64,000 nt of DNA. Origin: Rhodanobacter denitrificans (lineage in GTDB: Bacteria; Pseudomonadota; Gammaproteobacteria; Xanthomonadales; Rhodanobacteraceae). The notes below the pieces were generated by a model. That model saw only the letters and a list, made by a program, of their open reading frames with translations, was not told the origin of the DNA and searched no databases. Position numbers and translations under genes: made by a program. The stretch is from contig JAFIHF010000022.1 in the NCBI GenBank assembly GCA_017848855.1, positions 95,109 through 159,108 on the forward strand, written 5' to 3'. This document shows, piece after piece, positions 34,493 through 43,154 of the stretch (the stretch's first letter is position 1; each line of letters begins with the position of its first letter).

Positions 34493-35670
34493 GCCGCCAC
34501 CTGCGCGTGGGCGTGCGTCGCGGCGATCCACTCCTCGTTGGTCGGCTCGACCGCGACGGTCACCGCGCTGTCGTCGGCCGAGATCCGCAGTGCGTGCGCC
34601 GCGTTGGCCTGTGCGTCGAGGCGCACGCCGAGGTAGCCCAGCGCGGCGCAGACGCGTTCGCGGATCGCCGCGTTGTGCTCGCCGACGCCGGCGGTGAACA
34701 CCAGCAGGTCGAGGCCGCCGAGCACGGCGGCGAGCGCGCCGATCTCGCGCACGATGCGGCGCACGTACAGCGCCAGCGCGGCCTGCACGCGCGGGTTGCC
34801 CGGCTCCTGTGCCAGCAGCACGCGCGGGTCGGACGACACCCCCGACACGCCGAGCAGGCCGGAGCGGTGGTAGAGCAGTTGGCCGACCTCCTCCAGGCTC
34901 AGCTTCTCGATCTCCATCAGGTAGAGCAGCGCGCCCGGATCGAGCGCGCCGGTGCGCGTGCCCATCATCAGGCCGTCGAGCGCGGAGAAGCCCATCGTGG
35001 TGGCCACGCTCGCGAGGCCCTGCATCGCGCACAGGCTGGCGCCGCTGCCGAGGTGGGCGACGAGGGTGCGGCCGCGCGCCCGCTCGCCGTAGCGTTCGGC
35101 CAGCGCGATCGACTGGTATTCGTAGGACAGCCCGTGGAAGCCGTAGCGGCGCAGGCCGCGCTCCCACGCATCCCACGGCAGCGGCAGCAACTGCTCGACC
35201 ATCGGCATGCCGTGGTGGAACGCGGTGTCGAAGCAGGCCACCTGCGGCAGCTCCGGGCGCGACTCCAGCAGCACGGCGATCGCCTCCAGCGCGAACGGCT
35301 GGTGCAGCGGCGCCAGCGGGATGTAGCTGCGCAGGTCGGCCAGCACGGCCGCGTCCACGCGCACCGGCGCGAAATACTTGCTGCCGCCGTGCACCACGCG
35401 GTGCGCGATCGCGCGGAGGCGGCGGCCGTCCAGGCGTGCCAGCACGCGCGCGCGGATGTGCTCGAGCGCGGCGTGGTAGGGCTGCTGCGGATCGAGCGCG
35501 ACCGGGCCGGGCGCCACGCCGGTTTCGCCGAAGGTCGGCGCCGGGCCGGCGATGCCGTCGACCTTGCCGTTCCACAGCGGCGTGCGCGGCAGCGGCGCGC
35601 GCGCGCCCTCGAACAGCGCGAACTTGATGCTCGACGAGCCGCAGTTGAGGACCAGGATCGGTTCGCTCAC
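34489..35670 (-). CDS. ackA: Acetate kinase family protein
   Basis: 393 residues from GTG. Interconverts acetyl phosphate and ADP with acetate and ATP (propionate or butyrate are possible given the unusual partner). Seen: LNCGSSSIKFALFEG, AHRVVHGG, CFDTAFHHGMP, VAHLGSGASLCAM and MMGTRTGALDPG. Full length. GTGA overlap with the phosphotransacetylase fusion upstream and ATGA overlap with tolC downstream. With that partner it can make ATP from acyl-CoA without respiration. Confidence 0.93.
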   Translation of the reverse strand: MSEPILVLNCGSSSIKFALFEGARAPLPRTPLWNGKVDGIAGPAPTFGETGVAPGPVALDPQQPYHAALEHIRARVLARLDGRRLRAIAHRVVHGGSKYFAPVRVDAAVLADLRSYIPLAPLHQPFALEAIAVLLESRPELPQVACFDTAFHHGMPMVEQLLPLPWDAWERGLRRYGFHGLSYEYQSIALAERYGERARGRTLVAHLGSGASLCAMQGLASVATTMGFSALDGLMMGTRTGALDPGALLYLMEIEKLSLEEVGQLLYHRSGLLGVSGVSSDPRVLLAQEPGNPRVQAALALYVRRIVREIGALAAVLGGLDLLVFTAGVGEHNAAIRERVCAALGYLGVRLDAQANAAHALRISADDSAVTVAVEPTNEEWIAATHAHAQVAA

Positions 35671-37115
35671 GGCGGCGTCGTCCGGTGGTGGTGGGCGAGC
35701 AGCAGCGCCAGCGCGCAGGAGGCGATGCGCGATTCGCGCGAGTCGGCGCGGCTGGTCAGCACGATCGGCACGCGCGCGCCGAGCACGATGCCGGCGCTGG
35801 CGGCGCCACCGAGGTATTCCAGCTGCTTGGCGAGCATGTTGCCGCTCTCCAGGTCCGGCACCACCAGGATGTCGGCGGCGCCGGCGACCTCGGAGCGGAT
35901 GCCCTTGATGCGCGCGGCCGCCGCCGAGATCGCGTTGTCGAACGCGAGCGGCCCGTCCAGCACGCCGCCCTCGATCTGGCCGCGGTCGGCCATCTTGCAC
36001 AGCGCCGCGGCGTCGAGCGTGGCCGGCATCGCGGCGCTGACCGTCTCCACCGCGGCCAGGATCGCCACGCGTGGCTGCGCCACGCCGATCGCGTGCGCGA
36101 GGTCGATCGCGTTGCGCACGATGTCGGCCTTGTGCTCCAGCGTCGGCGCGATGTTGATCGCCGCGTCGGTGATGATGAACGGGCGCGGATAGGCCGGCGT
36201 CTGCATCAGGAAGCAGTGGCTGACGCGGCGCGCGGTGCGCAGCCCGCAGGCCGCATCGACCACCGCCGCCATCAGCTCGTCGGTATGCAGGCTGCCCTTC
36301 ATCAGCGCCTCGACCGCGCCGCCGCGGGCCAGCTCGACCGCGCGCGCGGCGGCGGCGTGGCTGTACGGCACGTCCTCGATGGCGATGCCGGACAGGTCCA
36401 GCCCGGCCGCCGCGGCCAGCGCCTCCAGGCGCGCGCGCGGGGCCACCAGCACCGGCTCGATCAGGCCGGCCGCGCGCGCGTCCAGCGCGGACGACAGGCT
36501 GAGCTCGTCGCACGGGTGCACGACCGCGGTGCGCACCGCGGCCAGCGGCTGCACGTATTCGAGCAGGCGCCGCGCGCCGTCCTTGCCGGCGCTCAGGCGC
36601 ACCTCCGGCAACGTCGAGCGCGGCCGTTCGATGCGCTCGGTCGGCGCGATCACCTCGGCCTCGCCGTCGATCACGGTGACGCCGTCCTGGTTGACGCACT
36701 GGCAGGCCAGGCGCAGCCGGTGCCGCGGCGCGTCGCGCTCGCTGACGGTCACGCGCACGCTCAGCGTGTCGCCGATGCGCACCGGCGCGAGGAAGCGCAG
36801 GGTCTGGCCGAGGTAGACCGTGCCCGGCCCGGGCAGGCGCGTGCCGAGCACGGCGGAGATCAGCGCCGCACCCCACATGCCGTGCGCGATCACGCCGTGG
36901 AAGCGGGTCGAGGCGGCGAACTGCGGGTCGATGTGCTGCGGGTTGACGTCGCCGGACATCACCGCGAACAACTGGATGTCGGCGGCGCCCAGGGTGCGCT
37001 CGATGCTGGCCGAGTCGCCGACCGCGATCTCGTCGAAGAGGCGGTTGCGCAGGACGAGGCCCGGCGCGTCGGCGGCGTCGCCGCGGGCGACGGGCGGCGG
37101 GGTCGTCCCGTTCAT
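35667..37115 (-). CDS. Fused MaoC-like hydratase / phosphate acetyl(butyryl)transferase
   Basis: 482 residues. Residues about 20-160 are a MaoC hot-dog domain (FAVMSGDVNPQHIDPQFA, GVIAHGMWGAALISAVLG, which holds the Asp/His hydratase pair). Residues about 180-475 are a Pta/Ptb domain (ALMKGSLHTDELMAAV, FIITDAAINIAPTLEHK). This architecture is known and annotated as bifunctional enoyl-CoA hydratase/phosphate acetyltransferase. (R)-specific hydration would supply hydroxyacyl-CoA to the PHA synthase upstream; the second half feeds AckA. Its ATG overlaps the stop of a 28-codon mini-ORF. Confidence 0.93.
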   Translation of the reverse strand: MNGTTPPPVARGDAADAPGLVLRNRLFDEIAVGDSASIERTLGAADIQLFAVMSGDVNPQHIDPQFAASTRFHGVIAHGMWGAALISAVLGTRLPGPGTVYLGQTLRFLAPVRIGDTLSVRVTVSERDAPRHRLRLACQCVNQDGVTVIDGEAEVIAPTERIERPRSTLPEVRLSAGKDGARRLLEYVQPLAAVRTAVVHPCDELSLSSALDARAAGLIEPVLVAPRARLEALAAAAGLDLSGIAIEDVPYSHAAAARAVELARGGAVEALMKGSLHTDELMAAVVDAACGLRTARRVSHCFLMQTPAYPRPFIITDAAINIAPTLEHKADIVRNAIDLAHAIGVAQPRVAILAAVETVSAAMPATLDAAALCKMADRGQIEGGVLDGPLAFDNAISAAAARIKGIRSEVAGAADILVVPDLESGNMLAKQLEYLGGAASAGIVLGARVPIVLTSRADSRESRIASCALALLLAHHHRTTPP

Positions 37116-37198
37116 GCCGGCCGGCTCCGGCGCCGCAGGAACCGCGCATCGGGGCGACCGGCTTCGGCGGTCGCACGGGCAAGCTCGCGCTGCATCAT
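37112..37198 (-). CDS. 28-codon leader ORF coupled to the MaoC-Pta gene
   Basis: Reads MMQRELARATAEAGRPDARF then LRRRSRPA. A strong ribosome site GAGGAG is 6 nt before the first ATG, whereas the MaoC-Pta gene has no good site of its own. The stop overlaps the MaoC-Pta ATG (ATGA). Arg-rich, no known family. It may be a real small protein or simply a translational-coupling leader. Confidence 0.5.
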   Translation of the reverse strand: MMQRELARATAEAGRPDARFLRRRSRPA

Positions 37199-37216
37199 GC
37201 TGGGCTCCTCTTCGTG

Positions 37217-37239
37217 GCGGCGTCCCGGCGGGACGCCGC
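37217..37239 (-). terminator. Hairpin between phaC and the mini-ORF
   Basis: Perfect 10-bp arms GCGGCGTCCC / GGGACGCCGC with loop GGC, 32 nt after the phaC stop. No T tract. It may act as a partial terminator or an RNA-processing/stability element that sets phaC apart from the downstream pta-ackA-efflux genes. Confidence 0.45.
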
Positions 37240-37271
37240 GATGGAACGGATCGCCGGGGCGCGCGGACATC

Positions 37272-39020
37272 TCAGCGCTCCAGCACGTAGCTGCCGGGCG
37301 CGTCGCCGAGCACGGCGTAGCCGCGCGCACGCGCGCCCATGCGCGGCGGCGCCGCCTCGCCGCTCGAGCGCGCAGCCAGCCAGGCCTGCCACTCGGGCCA
37401 CCACGAGCCTTCCTTGCGCGGCGCGGCCTGCTGCCAGGCCTCCGTCGACAGCGTCGTGCCGCCGGCGGGCCGCGTGAGCACGCTGAAGTGGCGGTGCGCA
37501 TGCCCCGGCTCGCTGACGATGCCGGCGTTGTGGCCGCCGCTGGTCAGCGCGAACGTGACCTCGCCCACGGTCAGGCCGTGGATCTTGTAGACCGACTGCC
37601 ACGGCGCAACGTGGTCGCTCAGCGTGCCCACGCAGAACAGCGGCACCCGGATGCGGTTGAGCAGCACCGGTGCGCCGCCGACCCGGTAGCGCCCGCGTGC
37701 GAGGTCGTTGTGCAGGTAAAGGTGGCGCAGATATTGCGAGTGCATCAGCGCCGGCATGCGCGTGGCGTCGGCGTTCCACGCCATCAGGTCGTTCAGCGGC
37801 AGGCGCTCGCCGAGCACGTAGTCGCGCAGCAGGCGCGCCCAGACCAGCTCGTACGAACTCAGCAGCTGGAATGCGCCGGCCATCTGCTCGGCGGTCAGGT
37901 AGCCGGTGTGCGCCATCTGCGCCGCAAGCAGGCTGACCGCGCTCTCGTCGATGAACAGGCCCAGCTCGCCCGGCTCGGAAAAATCGGTCTGCGCGGCGAG
38001 CAGGGTCAGCGAGGCGAGGCGGTCGTCGCCGTCGCGCGCCATCGCCGCCGCCGCGATCGACAGCAGCGTGCCGCCGAGGCAGTAGCCGGCCGCGTGCGCC
38101 TTGCGCTTCGGCACGATCGCGTTGACCGCGGCCAGCGCCTCGTACACGCCGTCGCGCAGGTAGTCGTCCATGCCCAGGTCGCGCTCGGCCGCGCCCGGGT
38201 TCTTCCACGAAATGCAGAACACCGTGTAGCCCTGCCCGACCAGGTAGCGCACCAGCGAATTGTGCGGCGACAGGTCAAGGATGTAGTACTTCATGATCCA
38301 CGCCGGCACGATCAGGATCGGTTCGGCCTTGACCCTGGCCGTCGCCGGCGCGTACTGGATCAGCTCGATCAGGCGGTTGCGGTAGACCACCTTGCCCGCG
38401 GTGACGCCGACGTCGCGGCCGACCACGAAGCGCTCGGCGCCGGCCGGCGGCGCGCCGGCGCTGGCCCGGCGCACGTCGTCGAGCAGGTTGCCCAGGCCGC
38501 GCGCGAGGTTGGCGCCGCCCTCGGCCAGCGTGCGCCGCAGCGCCACCGGGTTGCTGGCGAGGTAGTTCTCCGGCGAGTGGAAGCTGAGCAACTGGTGGGC
38601 GATGAAGCCGACGACATCCTCGTGGTGCGCCGCCACGCCCCATACGCCCTGCGTTGCCGCCTGCCACCATTGCTCGGCGAGCCGGTAGCACTGCTGCGCG
38701 ACGTTGAACGGGAACAGGTTCCATTCCTCGCCCGCGAAGCGGCGGTCGCCGGGCTGCGGTTCCACGCACGGACGCAGCCCGGTTCCCGGCGCGGCGAACA
38801 AGGCCTCGCGCGTGTAGCGCGCCAGTTGCCCGGCCTGCGCGACCGCCTGCCCGGCCAGGTCGAGCTGCTTGCCGGGCGAGCTCGCCAGATGCAGCGCCCA
38901 GTCGAGCAGCGGCAGCGCGATCGAGGTCGGCGACAACGAAGCGGTGGCCCGCGCCACGGCGGCATGGAATTGCGGATCAATGCGCGCTGCGGAGGAAATG
39001 GCCGCGTTCGAGGTGTTCAT
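37272..39020 (-). CDS. phaC: Poly(3-hydroxyalkanoate) synthase, class I-like
   Basis: 582 residues, cytoplasmic, granule-bound. Polymerises (R)-3-hydroxyacyl-CoA. The alpha/beta-hydrolase core holds the lipase-like box GYCLGG with the catalytic Cys; WNLFPFNVAQQCYRL, PAWIMKYYILDLSPHNSLVRYL and the late SGGHNAGIV (catalytic His) are family landmarks. AAGGA precedes the ATG. No phaA, phaB or phasin gene is nearby; the MaoC domain of the next gene could provide substrate from beta-oxidation. Confidence 0.93.
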   Translation of the reverse strand: MNTSNAAISSAARIDPQFHAAVARATASLSPTSIALPLLDWALHLASSPGKQLDLAGQAVAQAGQLARYTREALFAAPGTGLRPCVEPQPGDRRFAGEEWNLFPFNVAQQCYRLAEQWWQAATQGVWGVAAHHEDVVGFIAHQLLSFHSPENYLASNPVALRRTLAEGGANLARGLGNLLDDVRRASAGAPPAGAERFVVGRDVGVTAGKVVYRNRLIELIQYAPATARVKAEPILIVPAWIMKYYILDLSPHNSLVRYLVGQGYTVFCISWKNPGAAERDLGMDDYLRDGVYEALAAVNAIVPKRKAHAAGYCLGGTLLSIAAAAMARDGDDRLASLTLLAAQTDFSEPGELGLFIDESAVSLLAAQMAHTGYLTAEQMAGAFQLLSSYELVWARLLRDYVLGERLPLNDLMAWNADATRMPALMHSQYLRHLYLHNDLARGRYRVGGAPVLLNRIRVPLFCVGTLSDHVAPWQSVYKIHGLTVGEVTFALTSGGHNAGIVSEPGHAHRHFSVLTRPAGGTTLSTEAWQQAAPRKEGSWWPEWQAWLAARSSGEAAPPRMGARARGYAVLGDAPGSYVLER

Positions 39021-39326
39021 GGCCGACTGGTCCTTGGGTCGACGACGATTCCGGATGCCTCGGCCGGCATGCCGACCAGGTGCCAATGTACTCCCCTCAT
39101 ATCGCAGCGCAGCAAAACTGCGCCAACTTGCCGCAAGTTGATACGCCAGCGCCACACCGGGCGGCGTCCACGGCCGCGGGCAAAGCGCTTTCAGGCACGC
39201 GCCGCGCCTGGGCGGACGCAGGTTGCGAAGGCCATGGCCGGGCGCCGTTGCATCGCCAACCCGTCCGCAGGCGGCTTCTCCGTTCGGCGCCCGAAAAGCC
39301 CGGTCGCCCCGAAGCCACGGCGGCCG
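39021..39326 (-). promoter_or_regulatory. phaC upstream region with a palindromic operator candidate
   Basis: 306 nt without a gene. Palindrome CAACTTG-CCG-CAAGTTG at 39124-39140, centred about 112 nt before the phaC ATG, contains TTGC/GCAA half sites. It could bind an FNR/CRP- or TetR-like regulator; it does not fit the strict FNR consensus. The rest up to the ycgJ-like stop shows no ORF or clear terminator. Confidence 0.45.
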
Positions 39327-39692
39327 CTACTTTCCGAAGAGCAGCTTCGTGTATTTCCTGGAGACAGCCCCGGAACGCTGCCCGTTCGCGCCGTAGTAGC
39401 GATCCACCCGGCACAGCCGCTCCTTCACGTCGCAGAAGACCCCGTTGGCAAAGGTGAACTCGGTCGTGTCGAAGTCGCCTTGTGAATACAACCTGGTCGC
39501 GGCCTTCCTGCCGAGATACTTCCGCGTCAACGCGCGGGAAATCCCCTGGTCGTTCGCGCACGCGTAACGGTCGCAGAGCACGCCCGGCGCGGGCGAACGG
39601 ACGGCAGCGCCTTGCGCCGCGTGCACGGGCAAGGCGGAACCGGCCAGCAGCATGGCCAGGGAGAATGGAAGAAACGCGGTTTTCAAGCTCAT
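39327..39692 (-). CDS. YcgJ-like small secreted protein
   Basis: 121 residues. Signal peptide with cleavage near PVHAAQG (about residue 26). The mature part has four Cys (VLCDRYACAND ... GVFCDVKERLCRVDRYYG), likely two disulfides, plus FDTTEFTFANG, as in the YcgJ family of unknown function. AAGGAG lies 6 nt before the ATG. Not obviously linked to its neighbours. Confidence 0.75.
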   Translation of the reverse strand: MSLKTAFLPFSLAMLLAGSALPVHAAQGAAVRSPAPGVLCDRYACANDQGISRALTRKYLGRKAATRLYSQGDFDTTEFTFANGVFCDVKERLCRVDRYYGANGQRSGAVSRKYTKLLFGK

Positions 39693-39775
39693 GAAAATCT
39701 CCTTCAGCGCACTCTGACGAGACCGCCGTGAACCGCATATCAACAGCTCAGAGGCCCGCTTCACTCCTTCGACCA

Positions 39776-40702
39776 TCAGCACCGGGGTAAGGCAGACAGC
39801 CGCGCGGCAAGCAAGTCGGCCTGCCCGGAAAATTTCTTCGCTTGGGTTTCCTTCAACTGCATCAGGTTGTGCAGCTTCCAGCGGATGCCCGGCAAGTGTT
39901 CGAGATGGGCCATACCCAACCGCGGCCACTCGGGCATACCGGCCACCAGCGACAACAGGAAGCGGCGCTCGTCGTCGTCCAAGCCCTGCTGGATTTCGCG
40001 CAGCATGCGTTCCCGCGCGGCAAGCAGCGCGTCGAGCGGCACCAGCTCGGCCGTCATGCCCTGGAAGTTGTGCGCGTAGTCGTGCCGGATGTCGCGCAGC
40101 GGCGGGAACAGCACTTCATGCAGCGGCCGGTTGCTGCTGGCCAGGTAGACCACGAAGGCGCGCCGGATACCGGGCGTGATGCCCTCGTGCGCAAAGAGCT
40201 GCATCACGTCGAACAGATCGCGCGGATGCTGCCGATCCAGCGCCGCCGCCAGCTTGCCGCCGTACACGTCCTCCAGCGACACCACCGGGATGTCCAGGTC
40301 GGCCATCAGCACGTCGCGTGCGGATGGCGTCAGCGAAGCGCGACGTACCGGCCGCACCGTGCCGCGCATGACGAAGTTCACTTCGACCTTGACCTGGATC
40401 GAGCCACGGCGCACCAACAGCTTGGTCTCTCCTGCTGCCGCCGCCGGCGCATGCGTCTGGAATCCTCGCCTCTGCAACCGCTCGGCAGCCTGCCGGATGG
40501 CCTCGTTGATGCGCGCCAGCGCCTCGTCGCGCGGCAAGGTGTGATCGGGAAAGACCAGGTCGAGATCGACCGACAGGCGCGGCATGTCGCGCACGAACAG
40601 ATTGATCGCCGTGCCGCCCTTCAGCGCAAAGGTGTCGTCCACGAATACCAGCGGCGCCACCTGCACCAGCAGGCGTGCGGTATCGAGCCAGGTCTGGTTC
40701 AC
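39776..40702 (-). CDS. abiEii: AbiEii-type nucleotidyltransferase toxin
   Basis: 308 residues from GTG, overlapping the antitoxin stop (GTGA). Nucleotidyltransferase fold: LKGGTAINLF then SVDLDLVF (the G-[ST]-x-DxD motif), VSLEDVYGGKLAAALDR (motif II Lys), RDLFDVMQLF and FLLSLVAG. AbiEii relatives (for example MenT) add nucleotides to tRNA or other acceptors and stop growth; here the substrate is unknown. Partner of a type IV toxin-antitoxin and abortive-infection system. Confidence 0.88.
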   Translation of the reverse strand: MNQTWLDTARLLVQVAPLVFVDDTFALKGGTAINLFVRDMPRLSVDLDLVFPDHTLPRDEALARINEAIRQAAERLQRRGFQTHAPAAAAGETKLLVRRGSIQVKVEVNFVMRGTVRPVRRASLTPSARDVLMADLDIPVVSLEDVYGGKLAAALDRQHPRDLFDVMQLFAHEGITPGIRRAFVVYLASSNRPLHEVLFPPLRDIRHDYAHNFQGMTAELVPLDALLAARERMLREIQQGLDDDERRFLLSLVAGMPEWPRLGMAHLEHLPGIRWKLHNLMQLKETQAKKFSGQADLLAARLSALPRC

Positions 40703-41436
40703 GGCTTGAGCACCAGCAGGCCGTCGGCAGAGCGGGATACCCAGGGCCGATCGCTGCCCGTGGGCAACGTGGCCGGATCGAGCTTGGCCATCCACGGCAG
40801 CGACGCTTCGCGGCCGAGTTGCAGGCACAGCCGCACGGTCTTGATGCTCATGCAGTGCTGCAACAGCTCGCGCAGCACGTCGGCGCGCAAGCCGTAGGCG
40901 TTTTCCACGAGCTCGCGGGCTTCCTGCAACGGCTGGCGCACGCCGACTTCGCTCAACAGTTCCAGCAAGGCGCGCTCCGGCGCCGATACCTGCGGCGCGC
41001 CGCCACGCTGCTCGAACGTGCCGACGTGCAGCAGGCTGCCCGGCTGTTCGTGGAACAGGCGCTTGCGGTGGTACTCGGCCGGGAAGCGTTCGGTGAACCA
41101 CTCCGGCAGGTGCGCTGCCGTCCAACCATACAGGTGCAGCATGGGCTGCTGCGACACGTATTGGCGCACGCCGTACCAGTCCAGCGCCGACTTGCCGCCG
41201 ACATGCAGGCCCACGAACCTGCGCTGCAACAGCAACAGGCTGGGGTGAAGCGCCAGAGTGTCGTTCGGGCGGCCATACACCCCGCGGGCCAAGCGCGTGA
41301 GCCAACCTGCCCGCACGTAGTGGACGGCCAGGTCGGCGGAGATGCCCAGCGCAGCCAAGTCTTCGGAGGTCAGCGGCGTACCCGGCGCCAGCCGGGTGTA
41401 GAGCGCATTCAACTTGCTTGAGGAAGTCGTAGCCAT
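40699..41436 (-). CDS. abiEi: AbiEi-type antitoxin / transcriptional repressor
   Basis: 245 residues. N-terminal winged helix (about 1-60, LTSEDLAALGISADLAVHYVRAGWLTRLARGVYG), then the AbiEi antitoxin domain (LVGLHVGGKSALDWYG-like and VSAPERALLELLSEVG). In characterised AbiE systems this protein represses its own promoter by binding inverted repeats and neutralises the toxin without direct contact. The matching inverted repeats are present at its start. Confidence 0.88.
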   Translation of the reverse strand: MATTSSSKLNALYTRLAPGTPLTSEDLAALGISADLAVHYVRAGWLTRLARGVYGRPNDTLALHPSLLLLQRRFVGLHVGGKSALDWYGVRQYVSQQPMLHLYGWTAAHLPEWFTERFPAEYHRKRLFHEQPGSLLHVGTFEQRGGAPQVSAPERALLELLSEVGVRQPLQEARELVENAYGLRADVLRELLQHCMSIKTVRLCLQLGREASLPWMAKLDPATLPTGSDRPWVSRSADGLLVLKP

Positions 41437-41508
41437 ACTACGACTTCTACGACTTTCTCAAGCACAAGTCAATTTGACATTTCGCCTTCAATCGTAGCCA
41501 GGCTACGA
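41423..41508 (-). promoter_or_regulatory. AbiE promoter with inverted-repeat operator array
   Basis: IR1: GAAGTCGTAG (41423-41432) and CTACGACTTC (41438-41447) around the start codon. A further direct copy CTACGACTT occupies 41447-41455. IR2: TCGTAGC (41492-41498) and GCTACGA (41502-41508). All share a CGTAG half site. On the minus strand -35 TTGACT (41472-41467), 17-nt spacer and -10 TAGAAG (41449-41444) put the start site next to the ATG at 41436, so the message looks leaderless. The operators flank and cover the promoter, fitting autorepression by AbiEi. Confidence 0.75.
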
Positions 41509-41569
41509 CTGAAACAGTTTGTCCAAATCATCCCTTGCACAAAACAAGCTATTGCCGAGGGACGCCCTG

Positions 41570-43153
41570 TCACTCCCACTCGATCGTCGCCGGCGGCTTG
41601 CCGCTGATGTCGTAGACCACGCGGGAGACGCCGCGCAGTTCGTTGATGATGCGGTTGGAGACGCGGCCGAGGAACTCGTACGGCAGGTGCGCCCAGTGCG
41701 CGGTCATGAAGTCGATGGTTTCCACTGCGCGCAGCGCGATCACCCATTCGTAGGCGCGGGCGTCGCCGACCACGCCCACCGATTTCACCGGCAGGAACAC
41801 GGCGAAGGCCTGGCTGGTCTTGTCGTACAGGTCGGCCTTGCGCAGTTCCTCGATGAAGATCGCGTCGGCGCGGGCCAGGAGTTCGGCGTACTCGGGCTTC
41901 ACCTCGCCCAGGATGCGCACGCCGAGGCCCGGGCCGGGGAACGGGTGGCGGTAGACCATCGCGCGCGGCAGGCCGAGTTCCACGCCGATGCGGCGTACCT
42001 CGTCCTTGAACAGTTCGCGCAGCGGCTCGACCAGCTTGAGCTTCATGTGCTCGGGCAGGCCGCCCACGTTGTGGTGGCTCTTGATGACGTGGGCCTTGCC
42101 GGTCTTGCTGCCGGCCGATTCGATCACGTCGGGGTAGATCGTGCCCTGCGCCAGCCATTTCACCTGACCGTGGCCCGCTTCGGTGACCTTGGCCGATTCC
42201 TCGTCGAAGATCTCCACGAACAGGCGGCCGATGATCTTGCGCTTGGCCTCCGGGTCGGCCACGCCTGCCAGCGCCTTGAAGTAGCGCTCGGCGGCGTTGA
42301 CGCGGATCACCTTGACGCCCATGTGCTCGGCCATCGTGGCCATCACCTGGTCGCCTTCCTGCCAGCGCAGCAGGCCGGTGTCGACGAACACACAGGTGAG
42401 CTGGTCGCCGATGGCCTTGTGCAGCAGCGCGGCGACCACCGAGGAATCCACGCCGCCGGACAGGCCCAGCAGCACGTGGTCGCTGCCCACCTGCGCGCGC
42501 ACGCGTGCGATCTGATCCTCGATGATGTTGGCCGCCGTCCACAGCGTGGCGCAGCCGCAGATTTCGGTGACGAAGCGCTGCAGCAGCGCACTGCCCTGCT
42601 TCGTGTGCGTCACCTCGGGATGGAACTGCACGCCGTACCAGCGCTTCGCTTCGTTCTCCATCACCGCGACCGGGATGCGATCCGTGCTGCCGGTGACCAC
42701 GAAGCCCGGCGGCGCCTTCGACACGTGGTCGCCGTGGCTCATCCAGACGTCCAGACGATGCGCGCCGGCGTGGTCGCTCAGGCCGTCGAACAGCCGGCTC
42801 TTCGCCACGATCTCCACTTCGGCGTGGCCGAATTCGCGCTGGTCGGCCGCTTCCGTGGCGCCGCCCAACTGCGCGGCCAGGGTCTGCATGCCGTAGCAGA
42901 TGCCCAGGATCGGCAGGCCCGAATCGAACACTTCCTGCGGCGCGGCGGGCGCGCCCGGCAGCGTGGTCGATTCCGGGCCGCCGGAAAGGATGATGCCCTT
43001 GGCCCCGAACGCCGCGATCTCGGCCGGGTTGTGGTCCCAGGCCCAGATCTCGCAGTACACGCCCAGCTCGCGCACGCGCCGCGCGATCAGCTGCGTGTAC
43101 TGCGCGCCGAAGTCGAGGATGAGGATTTTGTCGGAGTGGATGTTTTGTGTCAT
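41570..43153 (-). CDS. guaA: GMP synthase (glutamine-hydrolysing)
   Basis: 527 residues. Converts XMP to GMP. Class I glutamine amidotransferase domain (1-200; GICYGMQ nucleophile Cys, VQFHPEV His/Glu), ATP-pyrophosphatase domain ([15 protein letters not shown]) and the C-terminal dimerisation domain ([16 protein letters not shown]). Ends KPPATIEWE as usual. Downstream of guaB, separated by an inverted pair of heptamer arrays. Confidence 0.98.
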   Translation of the reverse strand: MTQNIHSDKILILDFGAQYTQLIARRVRELGVYCEIWAWDHNPAEIAAFGAKGIILSGGPESTTLPGAPAAPQEVFDSGLPILGICYGMQTLAAQLGGATEAADQREFGHAEVEIVAKSRLFDGLSDHAGAHRLDVWMSHGDHVSKAPPGFVVTGSTDRIPVAVMENEAKRWYGVQFHPEVTHTKQGSALLQRFVTEICGCATLWTAANIIEDQIARVRAQVGSDHVLLGLSGGVDSSVVAALLHKAIGDQLTCVFVDTGLLRWQEGDQVMATMAEHMGVKVIRVNAAERYFKALAGVADPEAKRKIIGRLFVEIFDEESAKVTEAGHGQVKWLAQGTIYPDVIESAGSKTGKAHVIKSHHNVGGLPEHMKLKLVEPLRELFKDEVRRIGVELGLPRAMVYRHPFPGPGLGVRILGEVKPEYAELLARADAIFIEELRKADLYDKTSQAFAVFLPVKSVGVVGDARAYEWVIALRAVETIDFMTAHWAHLPYEFLGRVSNRIINELRGVSRVVYDISGKPPATIEWE

Positions 43154-43154
43154 G

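Noticed and set aside
39327-41436. Prophage remnant, because YcgJ-like proteins have been linked to prophages
   Set aside because: No integrase, capsid, tail or lysis genes and no att-like direct repeats were seen around the two small loci.
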